NCBI GenBank assembly: GCA_949358305.1
Contig: CASHSZ010000070.1
Span: 62,001-126,000, forward strand
DNA length: 64,000 nucleotides
Direction of reading: 5' to 3'
DNA from: Strigamia acuminata
Taxonomy: Eukaryota > Arthropoda > Chilopoda > Geophilomorpha > Linotaeniidae
Shown here: positions 10,247 to 21,217 of the stretch, one piece after another
How positions within the stretch are numbered: position 1 is the stretch's first letter
Layout: every line of letters begins with the position of its first letter
The notes under the pieces: model-generated
Database searches by the model: none
What the model was told of the DNA's origin: nothing
What the model saw: the letters and a program-made list of their open reading frames with translations, nothing else
Translations under genes and position numbers: made by a program

Positions 10247-13200
10247 TTAAGTGTATACCGGCGATGCGTTGTTTTGTGGTGGGGATTTGCCTCGATAATT
10301 GATCTTTTCTCTTTGTTTGCAATATTTTTTTGGCCTTTTTTGTTGATTTTTCGGTTTGAAATTGTTTTTTTCCGGTGTAATTTAAGTGGTGGAAGGTTGT
10401 TGGCGTGTGTTGAGGGTAATTTTGGCGGTTTTTGGGTCGGGATTTGGGGTTTGATGCAGCGGATAGCGCATGCGAATCGCCGTCGACCGTAGCATTAGCA
10501 ATTGCAACGTGCCGCGCTATGCCACACAATGTGCCGCCGCGATAGGCCATCGAATCCGAATGTGTGTGATGCGAAACGCGAGTACGCGCGCGGAGAACGC
10601 GCGGCAATGCTAGCAACAGGAGCGCAACTGCCCAAGAAATTGCTCAACAATAAAAGGCACGTGGAAGCACGTGCCTGAAACAATAGGCACTTCAAATAAA
10701 GTTATTGTTAAAAAACGGGCTTGAAAACCAACAATTACACAATAATTAAGGGGCAAGAAATGAACTTTGCTGCAATGCAAAGTTCTCAAAATACAGAGAA
10801 ATGAAAGTTACACTTGTATAAAGAATTGACAATGTTTGAAACCAATAAAAACTACAAAAACACACTTGTAAAAAACCCAAAACAACCCCCAGAATGAATT
10901 ATTTAACTCAAATTAACCCTAAAACGGTCTTGGAGGTCGTGCAGACGACAGAGAACGGATCGGAAGGTTGCTAAAACCTGACGCCAAAACTAGCAATGGG
11001 ACAGCTAGTTAGAAAACAGCTTTTTCATCAATCATGAACGCTGAAAACCTCACCCAGGGGTAGAAAATGATGGAGAGAACGTTTTCGCCATCTAAAACGG
11101 TCTAAAACGGGTCTAAAATGCCTAAACCGGCGCCTGGAACGTGGCGCAGTTGTTGGGTCAAATATTGTCAAAAATCAGTGGAAATTTGTCAAATACTGGC
11201 AAAAATCTGCTGAAATTTGTCCAAAATTGCCAAATTTTGGCGCAAGTTACGTGAGGTTTGCGCGCATCCAACTATGACGAAAAATCCATGCGTGTGCACG
11301 CGCGATTTACTGGCGCGTTGGAAGCGTTAAAATAAATTTTTCCAATATCTAACACAATTTGCACCGAATTATGGCAATTTTTGACAAATTTACATGGATT
11401 TTTGCCAGTATTTGACAAATTTCTACGGATTTTTGACAATATTTGACAAATTCCAGACAAATTTCAGACAAATTTCAATTAATTTTAGAAATTTTATGAG
11501 AAATTTCAGCAAATGTTTGAGGATTGAGGAAATCTTCTGAAATTTGTCAAATATAGGCAAAAATCTTCTGAAATTTGTCAAATACAGGCAAAAATCTGCT
11601 GAAATTTGTCAAAAATTGCCCAAATTCCGTGCAAGTTTTGCAAGTTTTGCGCGCATCAAATCGTACGCGCGTCTATACTATTGCACGAGCGCATTGACGC
11701 GTGATGAACACCGACCACGTTTACGAAGTGAATTCGAGCTACAAAAGTATCGAGTCGCCATTCTATGATGGAAAAAAAAAATTAAGTGTAAACAAACAAA
11801 ATAAAAACTTTAATATACAAGAAACGTACAATTCCACTCAACTTTGTTTCAAATTTTATTTATTGGATCATTGAAAATAAACAGTAGTGTTGTGCACTGT
11901 ACGCTTAAGTGTATACCGGCGATGCGTTGTTTTGTGGTGGGGATTTGCCTCGATAATTGATCTTTTCTCTTTGTTTGCAATATTTTTTTGGCCTTTTTTG
12001 TTGATTTTTCGGTTTGAAATTGTTTTTTTCCGGTGTAATTTAAGTGGTGGAAGGTTGTTGGCGTGTGTTGAGGGTAATTTTGGCGGTTTTTGGGTCGGGA
12101 TTTGGGGTTTGATGCAGCGGATAGCGCATGCGAATCGCCGTCGACCGTAGCATTAGCAATTGCAACGTGCCGCGCTATGCCACACAATGTGCCGCCGCGA
12201 TAGGCCATCGAATCCGAATGTGTGTGATGCGAAACGCGAGTACGCGCGCGGAGAACGCGCGGCAATGCTAGCAACAGGAGCGCAACTGCCCAAGAAATTG
12301 CTCAACAATAAAAGGCACGTGGAAGCACGTGCCTGAAACAATAGGCACTTCAAATAAAGTTATTGTTAAAAAACGGGCTTGAAAACCAACAATTACACAA
12401 TAATTAAGGGGCAAGAAATGAACTTTGCTGCAATGCAAAGTTCTCAAAATACAGAGAAATGAAAGTTACACTTGTATAAAGAATTGACAATGTTTGAAAC
12501 CAATAAAAACTACAAAAACACACTTGTAAAAAACCCAAAACAACCCCCAGAATGAATTATTTAACTCAAATTAACCCTAAAACGGTCTTGGAGGTCGTGC
12601 AGACGACAGAGAACGGATCGGAAGGTTGCTAAAACCTGACGCCAAAACTAGCAATGGGACAGCTAGTTAGAAAACAGCTTTTTCATCAATCATGAACGCT
12701 GAAAACCTCACCCAGGGGTAGAAAATGATGGAGAGAACGTTTTCGCCATCTAAAACGGTCTAAAACGGGTCTAAAATGCCTAAACCGGCGCCTGGAACGT
12801 GGCGCAGTTGTTGGGTCAAATATTGTCAAAAATCAGTGGAAATTTGTCAAATACTGGCAAAAATCTGCTGAAATTTGTCCAAAATTGCCAAATTTTGGCG
12901 CAAGTTACGTGAGGTTTGCGCGCATCCAACTATGACGAAAAATCCATGCGTGTGCACGCGCGATTTACTGGCGCGTTGGAAGCGTTAAAATAAATTTTTC
13001 CAATATCTAACACAATTTGCACCGAATTATGGCAATTTTTGACAAATTTACATGGATTTTTGCCAGTATTTGACAAATTTCCACGGATTTTTGACAATAT
13101 TTGACAAATTCCAGACAAATTTCAGACAAATTTCAATTAATTTTAGAAATTTTATGAGAAATTTCAGCAAATGTTTGAGGATTGAGGAAATCTTCTGAAA

Positions 13201-15504
13201 TTTGTCAAATATAGGCAAAAATCTTCTGAAATTTGTCAAATACAGGCAAAAATCTGCTGAAATTTGTCAAAAATTGCCCAAATTCCGTGCAAGTTTTGCA
13301 AGTTTTGCGCGCATCAAATCGTACGCGCGCCTATACTATTGCACGAGCGCATTGACGCGTGATGAACACCGACCACGTTTACGAAGTGAATTCGAGCTAC
13401 AAAAGTATCGAGTCGCCATTCTATGATGGAAAAAAAAAATTAAGTGTAAACAAACAAAATAAAAACTTTAATATACAAGAAACGTACAATTCCACTCAAC
13501 TTTGTTTCAAATTTTATTTATTGGATCATTGAAAATAAACAGTAGTGTTGTGCACTGTACGCTTAAGTGTATACCGGCGATGCGTTGTTTTGTGGTGGGG
13601 ATTTGCCTCGATAATTGATCTTTTCTCTTTGTTTGCAATATTTTTTTGGCCTTTTTTGTTGATTTTTCGGTTTGAAATTGTTTTTTTCCGGTGTAATTTA
13701 AGTGGTGGAAGGTTGTTGGCGTGTGTTGAGGGTAATTTTGGCGGTTTTTGGGTCGGGATTTGGGGTTTGATGCAGCGGATAGCGCATGCGAATCGCCGTC
13801 GACCGTAGCATTAGCAATTGCAACGTGCCGCGCTATGCCACACAATGTGCCGCCGCGATAGGCCATCGAATCCGAATGTGTGTGATGCGAAACGCGAGTA
13901 CGCGCGCGGAGAACGCGCGGCAATGCTAGCAACAGGAGCGCAACTGCCCAAGAAATTGCTCAACAATAAAAGGCACGTGGAAGCACGTGCCTGAAACAAT
14001 AGGCACTTCAAATAAAGTTATTGTTAAAAAACGGGCTTGAAAACCAACAATTACACAATAATTAAGGGGCAAGAAATGAACTTTGCTGCAATGCAAAGTT
14101 CTCAAAATACAGAGAAATGAAAGTTACACTTGTATAAAGAATTGACAATGTTTGAAACCAATAAAAACTACAAAAACACACTTGTAAAAAACCCAAAACA
14201 ACCCCCAGAATGAATTATTTGACTCAAATTAACCCTAAAACGGTCTTGGAGGTCGTGCAGACGACAGAGAACGGATCGGAAGGTTGCTAAAACCTGACGC
14301 CAAAACTAGCAATGGGACAGCTAGTTAGAAAACAGCTTTTTCATCAATCATGAACGCTGAAAACCTCACCCAGGGGTAGAAAATGATGGAGAGAACGTTT
14401 TCGCCATCTAAAACGGTCTAAAACGGGTCTAAAATGCCTAAACCGGCGCCTGGAACGTGGCGCAGTTGTTGGGTCAAATATTGTCAAAAATCAGTGGAAA
14501 TTTGTCAAATACTGGCAAAAATCTGCTGAAATTTGTCCAAAATTGCCAAATTTTGGCGCAAGTTACGTGAGGTTTGCGCGCATCCAACTATGACGAAAAA
14601 TCCATGCGTGTGCACGCGCGATTTACTGGCGCGTTGGAAGCGTTAAAATAAATTTTTCCAATATCTAACACAATTTGCACCGAATTATGGCAATTTTTGA
14701 CAAATTTACATGGATTTTTGCCAGTATTTGACAAATTTCCACGGATTTTTGACAATATTTGACAAATTCCAGACAAATTTCAGACAAATTTCAATTAATT
14801 TTAGAAATTTTATGAGAAATTTCAGCAAATGTTTGAGGATTGAGGAAATCTTCTGAAATTTGTCAAATATAGGCAAAAATCTTCTGAAATTTGTCAAATA
14901 CAGGCAAAAATCTGCTGAAATTTGTCAAAAATTGCCCAAATTCCGTGCAAGTTTTGCAAGTTTTGCGCGCATCAAATCGTATGCGCGCCTATACTATTGC
15001 ACGAGCGCATTGACGCGTGATGAACACCGACCACGTTTACGAAGTGAATTCGAGCTACAAAAGTATCGAGTCGCCATTCTATGATGGAAAAAAAAAATTA
15101 AGTGTAAACAAACAAAATAAAAACTTTAATATACAAGAAACGTACAATTCCACTCAACTTTGTTTCAAATTTTATTTATTGGATCATTGAAAATAAACAG
15201 TAGTGTTGTGCACTGTACGCTTAAGTGTATACCGGCGATGCGTTGTTTTGTGGTGGGGATTTGCCTCGATAATTGATCTTTTCTCTTTGTTTGCAATATT
15301 TTTTTGGCCTTTTTTGTTGATTTTTCGGTTTGAAATTGTTTTTTTCCGGTGTAATTTAAGTGGTGGAAGGTTGTTGGCGTGTGTTGAGGGTAATTTTGGC
15401 GGTTTTTGGGTCGGGATTAGTGTTTTCTGCGATTTTTTATCGGTATTTGGGGTTTGATGCAGCGGATAGCGCATGCGAATCGCCGTCGACCGTAGCATTA
15501 GCAA
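10247..15504 (-). repeat. 1,658-bp tandem A array (second block)
   Basis: There are about 3.2 units on the minus strand, with period 1,658 bp (for example 11849, 13507 and 15165). They lack a 28-bp segment found in the first block. Only the last unit, beside F, has that segment (about 15419-15446). A few single-base differences mark units (for example GTCTATAC near 11660). The array is near-identical to 29232-34489 at an offset of 18,985 bp. Confidence 0.92.
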
Positions 15505-17591
15505 GTGCGCGCGCAAGTTAAATGTGTACAGGACTGTGAGAAAATAAAACGTGTGTGGAAGAGTAAATGTTCTTTGGTGATCGCCATGAGTTCGTACTTT
15601 GTCGTGGGCGCGAAATGTGTGTGATATATATGCTACTATGCGTGATGTAGCGCCGTCAGCGCGTTTCAGCACGCGATGTAGCGCCCTGAGCGCGTCCAAA
15701 TGCGTACAGGTGTTCGACAGATGTGCCAGGGCTTCACGTGCATACGCGAAACATAAACATGAAGAAAACAGAAAAAACCGTTGTGTGTGATGTTTATAAA
15801 GACACATTACACAAAGAATACTACTCTTCATACAAAAAGCAATAAACTTTATACATATTGCAATAAACTTACAAAATGGTAAAAATAAAATACTGGAAAA
15901 CATGGCCTTGAATAATAGTGGAAAACATGGCGTACTGCCTTGAATACCCCCTTGAATACGTCGCACCGCATCATCTCGCCTCACTTCTCGTCTTGGAAAT
16001 AAATAAACGCCCCGGCGTTTATTCGAGGCAATGTCCAACTTGGGCTTTCATTCGCGCCTCACATCCCGCCTTGGTAATAAATAAACGCCCCGGCGTTTAT
16101 TCGAGGCACATCACCCACACCTCCCCGGCGTTCAAACGAGTAGCTGCGCGTATTTGACCCCGGTTTTTATTCTTTCAAATTGTCGTGTGTTTTCAAAGTT
16201 CTTAATTTGTTCAAAAACAAACAAAATGGCTATTTGTTGATTTTTAATTGATTTTATCGATTTCTGTTCGTTTTTTGCTGGTTTTTAATCGATTTTTCTG
16301 TATTTTTGATCAATTTTTGCCAATTGTAATCGTTATTTGTCATTCTGAATTGATTATTGTCAGGTTTCAGTCGATTTTTGTCGATTTCTGATCAATGTTT
16401 ATACATTTCTTATCATTTTGTGTAGATTTCTGTTGAATTTTAATCATATTTCTTCGTTTTTATTCAATTTTTGTCCCATGCTCCGCGATCAGTTCGAATA
16501 ATTGACACCATACTGTGCTTTTACTCATATTCAAGATGGCGTCGCAAACTCAAGGTCGAATTCCGCTGAATTCATTTATTGCGACTGTTTGCGCTCCATA
16601 CATGCGAAAAGGATTATGGGAAAAATCCTCAATGCAGGTCATTTTGGTGTCAAATGAGCGAGGAAGGCTGGAGATAAGGAAAATTGGTGAAATTTCAAAA
16701 AAAAGCTAAACAATCAAAATTTACATGAAGCTCAATTTTTCTAACTGGAAATGCATGTATCGTCAATTTCGGGATATTTTAGGGGTGAAATTGACTGGGA
16801 AGGGACCCCCACATTCCCCATGCGTCAACGCGCGCGTTGACGAAATTCAAATCCAGGTTTTCACACAGCCCCACGTTATTTTCGGGTTCCAATTGCCGTA
16901 TTGCCGTATTGCCTCAAATAAACGCCGGGGCGTTTATTAATTTTCATTAATTTTCCAGACCGGAAATGAGGCGAGGTGATGCGGTACGATGCAAAATTGC
17001 GAGATGTAGTTTGCTTTATTTGTTAAAACAAATTAGGCGTCACTAATTCACCTGTATTAGGGTTTCAATGTGTGAAATTTCAAAATTTATCGGTTCCGTC
17101 AAAACGCCATTGAAAAGTTACATTTTTATAACGTTTCAATGATGAAAACGGCCATTTTTGATGAAAAACAGCCATTTTTTATAGAAAAAACGACGAAGAA
17201 AGCCATTTTCACTATGAAAAATGGCTGAAAATGACCATTTTGACGAAAAACGGCCATTTTTACTACGAAAAATGGCTAAAAATGCCACTTGAGTGAGTGC
17301 AAGTACATTTGGTGATGTACTATCGCGAGCGCGCGCGTTTTTGTGCAGTACAATGTGCTGATTAAACCAACAGCATTATAGAGTGATTACATTGTTCATT
17401 TGTGTTTTTAAGTTACAAAATGGTACAAAATCATAAAATAAACTTGTAAAGTGCAATTTCTGCGGATTGATCAAAATCCGCAAAATCCGCCGCAAAATTG
17501 CGAACAGGGGATCAGCATATAGGCAGCCGTAATGTTAAAAATGGGGTCCCTTTCGCACTCCGCAAAATCCGCATGCGCGCCATAAGGTTAA
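15505..17591. repeat. F block, copy 1 (2.09 kb, ends at TTAA)
   Basis: This begins where the A unit breaks after GTAGCATTAGCAA and ends CCATAAGG-TTAA (TTAA 17588-17591); read inward the end is TTAA-CCTTATGGCGCGC. It contains a candidate 1-kb inverted-repeat element (15951-17001), a T-rich degenerate stretch of ATCGATTTTTG-like words (16202-16480), an inverted cluster of GGCCATTTTT motifs (17143-17290) and a hairpin GCGGATT / AATCCGC (near 17463). I see no convincing coding region: a 284-codon frame on the minus strand (15184-16038) straddles A and F and shows no domain. Copies 2 and 3 are near-identical. Confidence 0.82.
15951..17001. mobile_element. Candidate MITE-like element inside F
   Basis: Two diverged inverted segments of about 90 bp face each other: CGCACCGCATCATCTCGCCTC near 15963, and its counterpart ending near 16990. 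Each contains a palindrome with arms AATAAACGCC and GGCGTTTATT around CC or GG (16002-16023 and 16917-16938). A third palindrome lies in a tandem partial copy (16080-16101). No transposase is encoded. Precise ends and a target duplication were not resolved. Matching copies lie at 34936-35986 and 60962-62012. Confidence 0.45.
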
Positions 17592-17641
17592 GCACTCCAG
17601 AAGCGTGTGTCGCACGCGTCGGCGCGCCGCTAAAAACATAT
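17592..17641. other. 50-bp junction between F and D
   Basis: This GC-rich segment contains GCGCGCCGC and sits between the TTAA closing F and the CCTTTTCGCGG start of the second D copy. It is the only stretch separating the two block ends and is not seen elsewhere in the window. Confidence 0.6.
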
Positions 17642-19098
17642 CCTTTTCGCGGATTGGCTTCCGCGAAATCCGCATTTCGGGGGTGACTATTCTGGGAATT
17701 CCGGGTGGACCATACTCTTCCGAAAAATGTCCGGGGTGGTGTTGGGAGTGTCGATAGACTGTTTTGTGTCAAGGTTGCCAATTTTCATTTAAGTATTGGA
17801 AGGTTCATTTCTGTGCATTCTCATATATTTTTTTCACAGGAGCAACGAGGCGCGATGAAGGGGGATCAAGCGAGAGTGAATAAAATAAACTCGTTTTTGT
17901 CTCAAATGCGCGTTTGCGTTTGTAAATTTGGTTGTCTTGCAACGCGGTGGCGCGTTTGAGTTTCGTGTTGCGATACAAACACGCACGGGTGCGTATTGGA
18001 GTCGTAAACGACTTTCTGTCGCAATGCGATCGCGTATTTGACAAATTTCTGCAGATTTTTGCCAATATTTGACAATTTTCAGACAAATTTCAATTAATTT
18101 TAGAAATTTTTGAGAGATTTCAATAAAAGTTTGAGGAATTTCTTATGCTGACGCTAAAATGCCAAAAGGAGTCTTAACTCAGAAGAGCACTTTTCCGACC
18201 ACTTAGGTGTCGGAAAAGCCCTTCCAAAGGTCGCAAAACGTGCTCTACGCGTTTTTTGACACTAGAACGGTCGAAAACGAGTCTAAAACTGCTAAGCTGG
18301 CGCCTGTAACTTGGCGCATTCGCTGGGTCGCTCGAAAATGAGATTCGAGCGAACCGAAACCTATGAGAGAAACGCGCCGGCGGAAATATTCGTTTTTACC
18401 AATGAATACTTAATAAATCTTCATGGGAATTTAATCCCAATCTACTGTAGGCTTAGGAACCTTGAATACCAAATAAAAACAAAGGAGCAAAGACGGGAAA
18501 CAAAGAACAAGGGCCCGACGCCCGTAAATCACCAAAATGGCTATCTGCCAGACACGCTAGTGGCCTTGAGCCACTTCTAACTTCGTTTTCGAGGTCGTGG
18601 GTCTCGAAAACGACTAAACCGAGTGGTGGGAACGATTCCCCGAGGTCTTTTTAGTCAATGTCGCCCAAAACCCGAATCAACAAGCTAACTTTCAACGAGA
18701 AACGAAGACTGGAGCCGAATGCGGTGATAAGCGCTCATTCCAGACTCGTGTAAGCGATCTCCGCTTAAAGCCAGTTGCTCTGAGCAGACGACGCAATCGC
18801 TTACCAAGGAAAAAGACGGGTTTATGGGCTCAAAACCCGACGAAACACTTAAACAGGATCCAGAAATTACCAAGCGAGTTGGTAAGCTAAACTAAAACTG
18901 TAAAATAAGTTGGGGACTTGGTAAAATGCGAGTCTCTCAAACTTTTGTTGCGTCCTGCTCGCAACACGCGCGATGTACGCGCGTGGCCGCGTGTTGAACG
19001 TGCGCACTACGCGCAAGAACCGTACAAACCGAGGTAAAACGAATTAAACACATATCTAATGCAAAAACAATTATTAAATACATCATTCTTGTTGCTGT
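17642..19098 (+). repeat. D block, plus-strand copy
   Basis: This is the exact mirror of 8790-10246 (each pair of positions sums to 27888). It starts CCTTTTCGCGG, but here it is preceded by AAAACATAT rather than TTAA, so only the other copy shows a TTAA junction. It contains a near-perfect stem, CTTTTCCGAC / GTCGGAAAAG, around 18188-18217. No gene is recognised. Confidence 0.75.
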
Positions 19099-20219
19099 TT
19101 GCAAACTTGCAAAACTTGCACCGAATTTGGGCAATTTTTTACAAATTTCAGCAGATTTTTGTCTATATTTGACAAATTTCAGCAGATTTCCTCAATCCTC
19201 AAACATTTGCTGATATTTCTCAAACATTTTCTAAAATTAATTGAAATCTGTCTGAAATTTGTCTTGAATGTGTCAAATATTGTCAAAAATCCGTGGAAAT
19301 TTGTCAAATACTGGCAAAAATCCATGTAAATTTGTCAAAAATTGCCATAATTTGGTGCAAATTGTGTTAGATATTGGAAAAATTTATTTTAACGCTTCCA
19401 ACGCGCCAGTAAATCGCGCGTGCACACGCGTGGATTTTTCGTCATAGTTGGATGCGCGCAAACCTCACGTAACTTGCGCCAAAATTTGGCAATTTTTGAC
19501 AAATTTCAGCAGATTTTTGCCAGTATTTGACAAATTTCCACTGATTTTTGACAATATTTGACCCAACAACTGCGCCACGTTCCAGGCGCCGGTTTAGGCA
19601 TTTTAGACCCGTTTTAGACCGTTTTAGATGGCGAAAACGTTCTCTCCATCATTTTCTACCCCTGGGTGAGGTTTTCAGCGTTCATGATTGATGAAAAAGC
19701 TGTTTTCTAACTAGCTGTCCCATTGCTAGTTTTGGCGTCAGGTTTTAGCAACTTTCCAATCCGACTCTGTCGTCTGCACGACCTCCAAGACCGTTTTAGG
19801 GTTAATTTGAGTCAAATAATTCATTCTGGGGGTTGTTTTGGGTTTTTTACAAGTGTGTTTTTGTAGTTTTTATTGGTTTCAAACATTGTCAATTCTTTAT
19901 ACAAGTGTAACTTTCATTTCTCTGTATTTTGAGAACTTTGCATTGCAGCAAAGTTCATTTCTTGCCCCTTAATTATTGTGTAATTGTTGGTTTTCAAGCC
20001 CGTTTTTTAACAATAACTTTATTTGAAGTGCCTATTGTTTCAGTCACGTGCTTCCACGTGCCTTTTATTGTTGAGCAATTTCTTGGGCAGTTGCGCTCCT
20101 GTTGCTAGCATTGCCGCGCGTTCTCCGCGCGTGTACTCGCGCGTTTCGCATCACACACATTCGGGTTCAATGGCCTATCGCGGCGGCACATTGTGTGGCA
20201 TAGCGCGGCACGTTGCAAT
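19099..20219 (+). repeat. Partial A unit beside module 2
   Basis: This is the mirror of 7669-8789 and gives the same A-unit portion in plus orientation, leading into the promoter at 20220. The E-box hairpin here has one mutated arm (CAGTCACGTG near 20040). Confidence 0.85.
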
Positions 20220-20296
20220 TACGTGACGTGGCACGTTGCTGTTACGTGACGCGATAGCCAGTATTTAAGCAGGGGATTCCATCATCGTTTACACAA
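20220..20296 (+). promoter_or_regulatory. Inward TATA promoter, left edge of module 2
   Basis: This is identical in layout to 3934-4009: paired ACGTGACG motifs, TATTTAA at 20262-20268, then an ATG at 20297. Confidence 0.55.
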
Positions 20297-21217
20297 ATGC
20301 GCATTGCAACGTGGAGGCGCATTCGAGTCCTTTTCCCAAGCGAAATTTGTCCTTTTTCAACGCGAAATCGTATGCGATTCGCTTTCGAATCGAATACGAG
20401 TTTTGTCCTTTTTCAACGCGAAATCGTATGCGATTCGCTTTCGAATCGAATGCGAATTTTGCCCTTCTTCAACGCGAAATCGTATTCGACTCGCTTTCGA
20501 GTCGGATGCGAATTTTGCCCTTCTTCAACGCGAAATCGTATTCGACTCGCTTTCGAGTCGAATGCGAATTTTTCCCTTCTTCAACGCGAAATCGTATTCG
20601 ACTCGCTTTCGAGTCGAATGCGAATTTTGCCCTTCTTCAACGCGAAATCGTATTCGACTCGTTTTCGAGTCGAGTACGAATTTTGCCCTTCTTCAAAGCG
20701 AAATCGTATTCGACTCGTTTTCGAGTCGAATGCGAATTTTGCCCTTCTTCAACGCGAAATCGTATTCGACTCGCTTTCGAATCGAATACGAGTTTTGCCC
20801 TTCTTCAACGCGAAATCGTATTCGACTCGTTTTCGAGTCGAGTACGAATTTTGCCCTTCTTCAACGCGAAATCGTATTCGATTCGCTTTCGAATCGTATA
20901 CGAGATGGTCGATTTTTGTTTCCCGGACTTTGATTCGTATTCGAGTTGTTACGAGTTCGTATTTTGATCGTATTCGTATTCGAATCGAATTCGAATCGTA
21001 TTCGAATCGAATACGAATCGAATTCGAGTCGTATTCGAGATGGTCGATGATTTCCACTCGCTCGTATACGCGTTGTATACGAGCTCGTATTTTGATCGTA
21101 ATCGTAAACGAATCGTTTACAAGTCGTATACAAGTCGTATACGACGTGTATACACCTCGTATACGAACGAAGTTTGGAAAATCCACCGGACACTTACTAC
21201 GACATGAAAACACATAG
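20297..21217 (+). other. ATG-initiated stop-free ORF, 306 codons
   Basis: This is the longest of the four promoter-proximal ORFs from a real ATG. It crosses the hairpin array (to about 20905) and continues in frame into the 540-bp satellite. The peptide is Arg/Phe/Ser/Glu-rich, then Arg/Tyr/Thr-rich, with no recognised domain. Open frames in several phases argue against ordinary coding selection. Confidence 0.22.
20343..20905 (+). repeat. 56-bp hairpin repeat array, sense (module 2 left)
   Basis: About ten hairpin units have the same spacer and stem design as 4053-4720. The first two have a TATGCG 5' arm that leaves one mismatch, and one chimeric unit near 20758 pairs an ACTCG arm with a CGAAT arm. 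The 34-nt-arm entry hairpin of 4053-4124 is missing here. The array is identical to the inverted array 7150-7553 up to 20738. Confidence 0.88.

Noticed and set aside
15184-16038. 284-codon minus-strand ORF repeated at 34169-35023 and 61925-62779
   Set aside because: It spans the A/F boundary and the palindromic F segment, has no domain and low-complexity Lys/Thr tails, and its three identical copies simply follow from block duplication.
17143-17290. GGCCATTTTT motif cluster as a transcription-factor array
   Set aside because: Motifs are degenerate, occur in both orientations and look like decayed short tandem and inverted repeats. No basis for a named factor.
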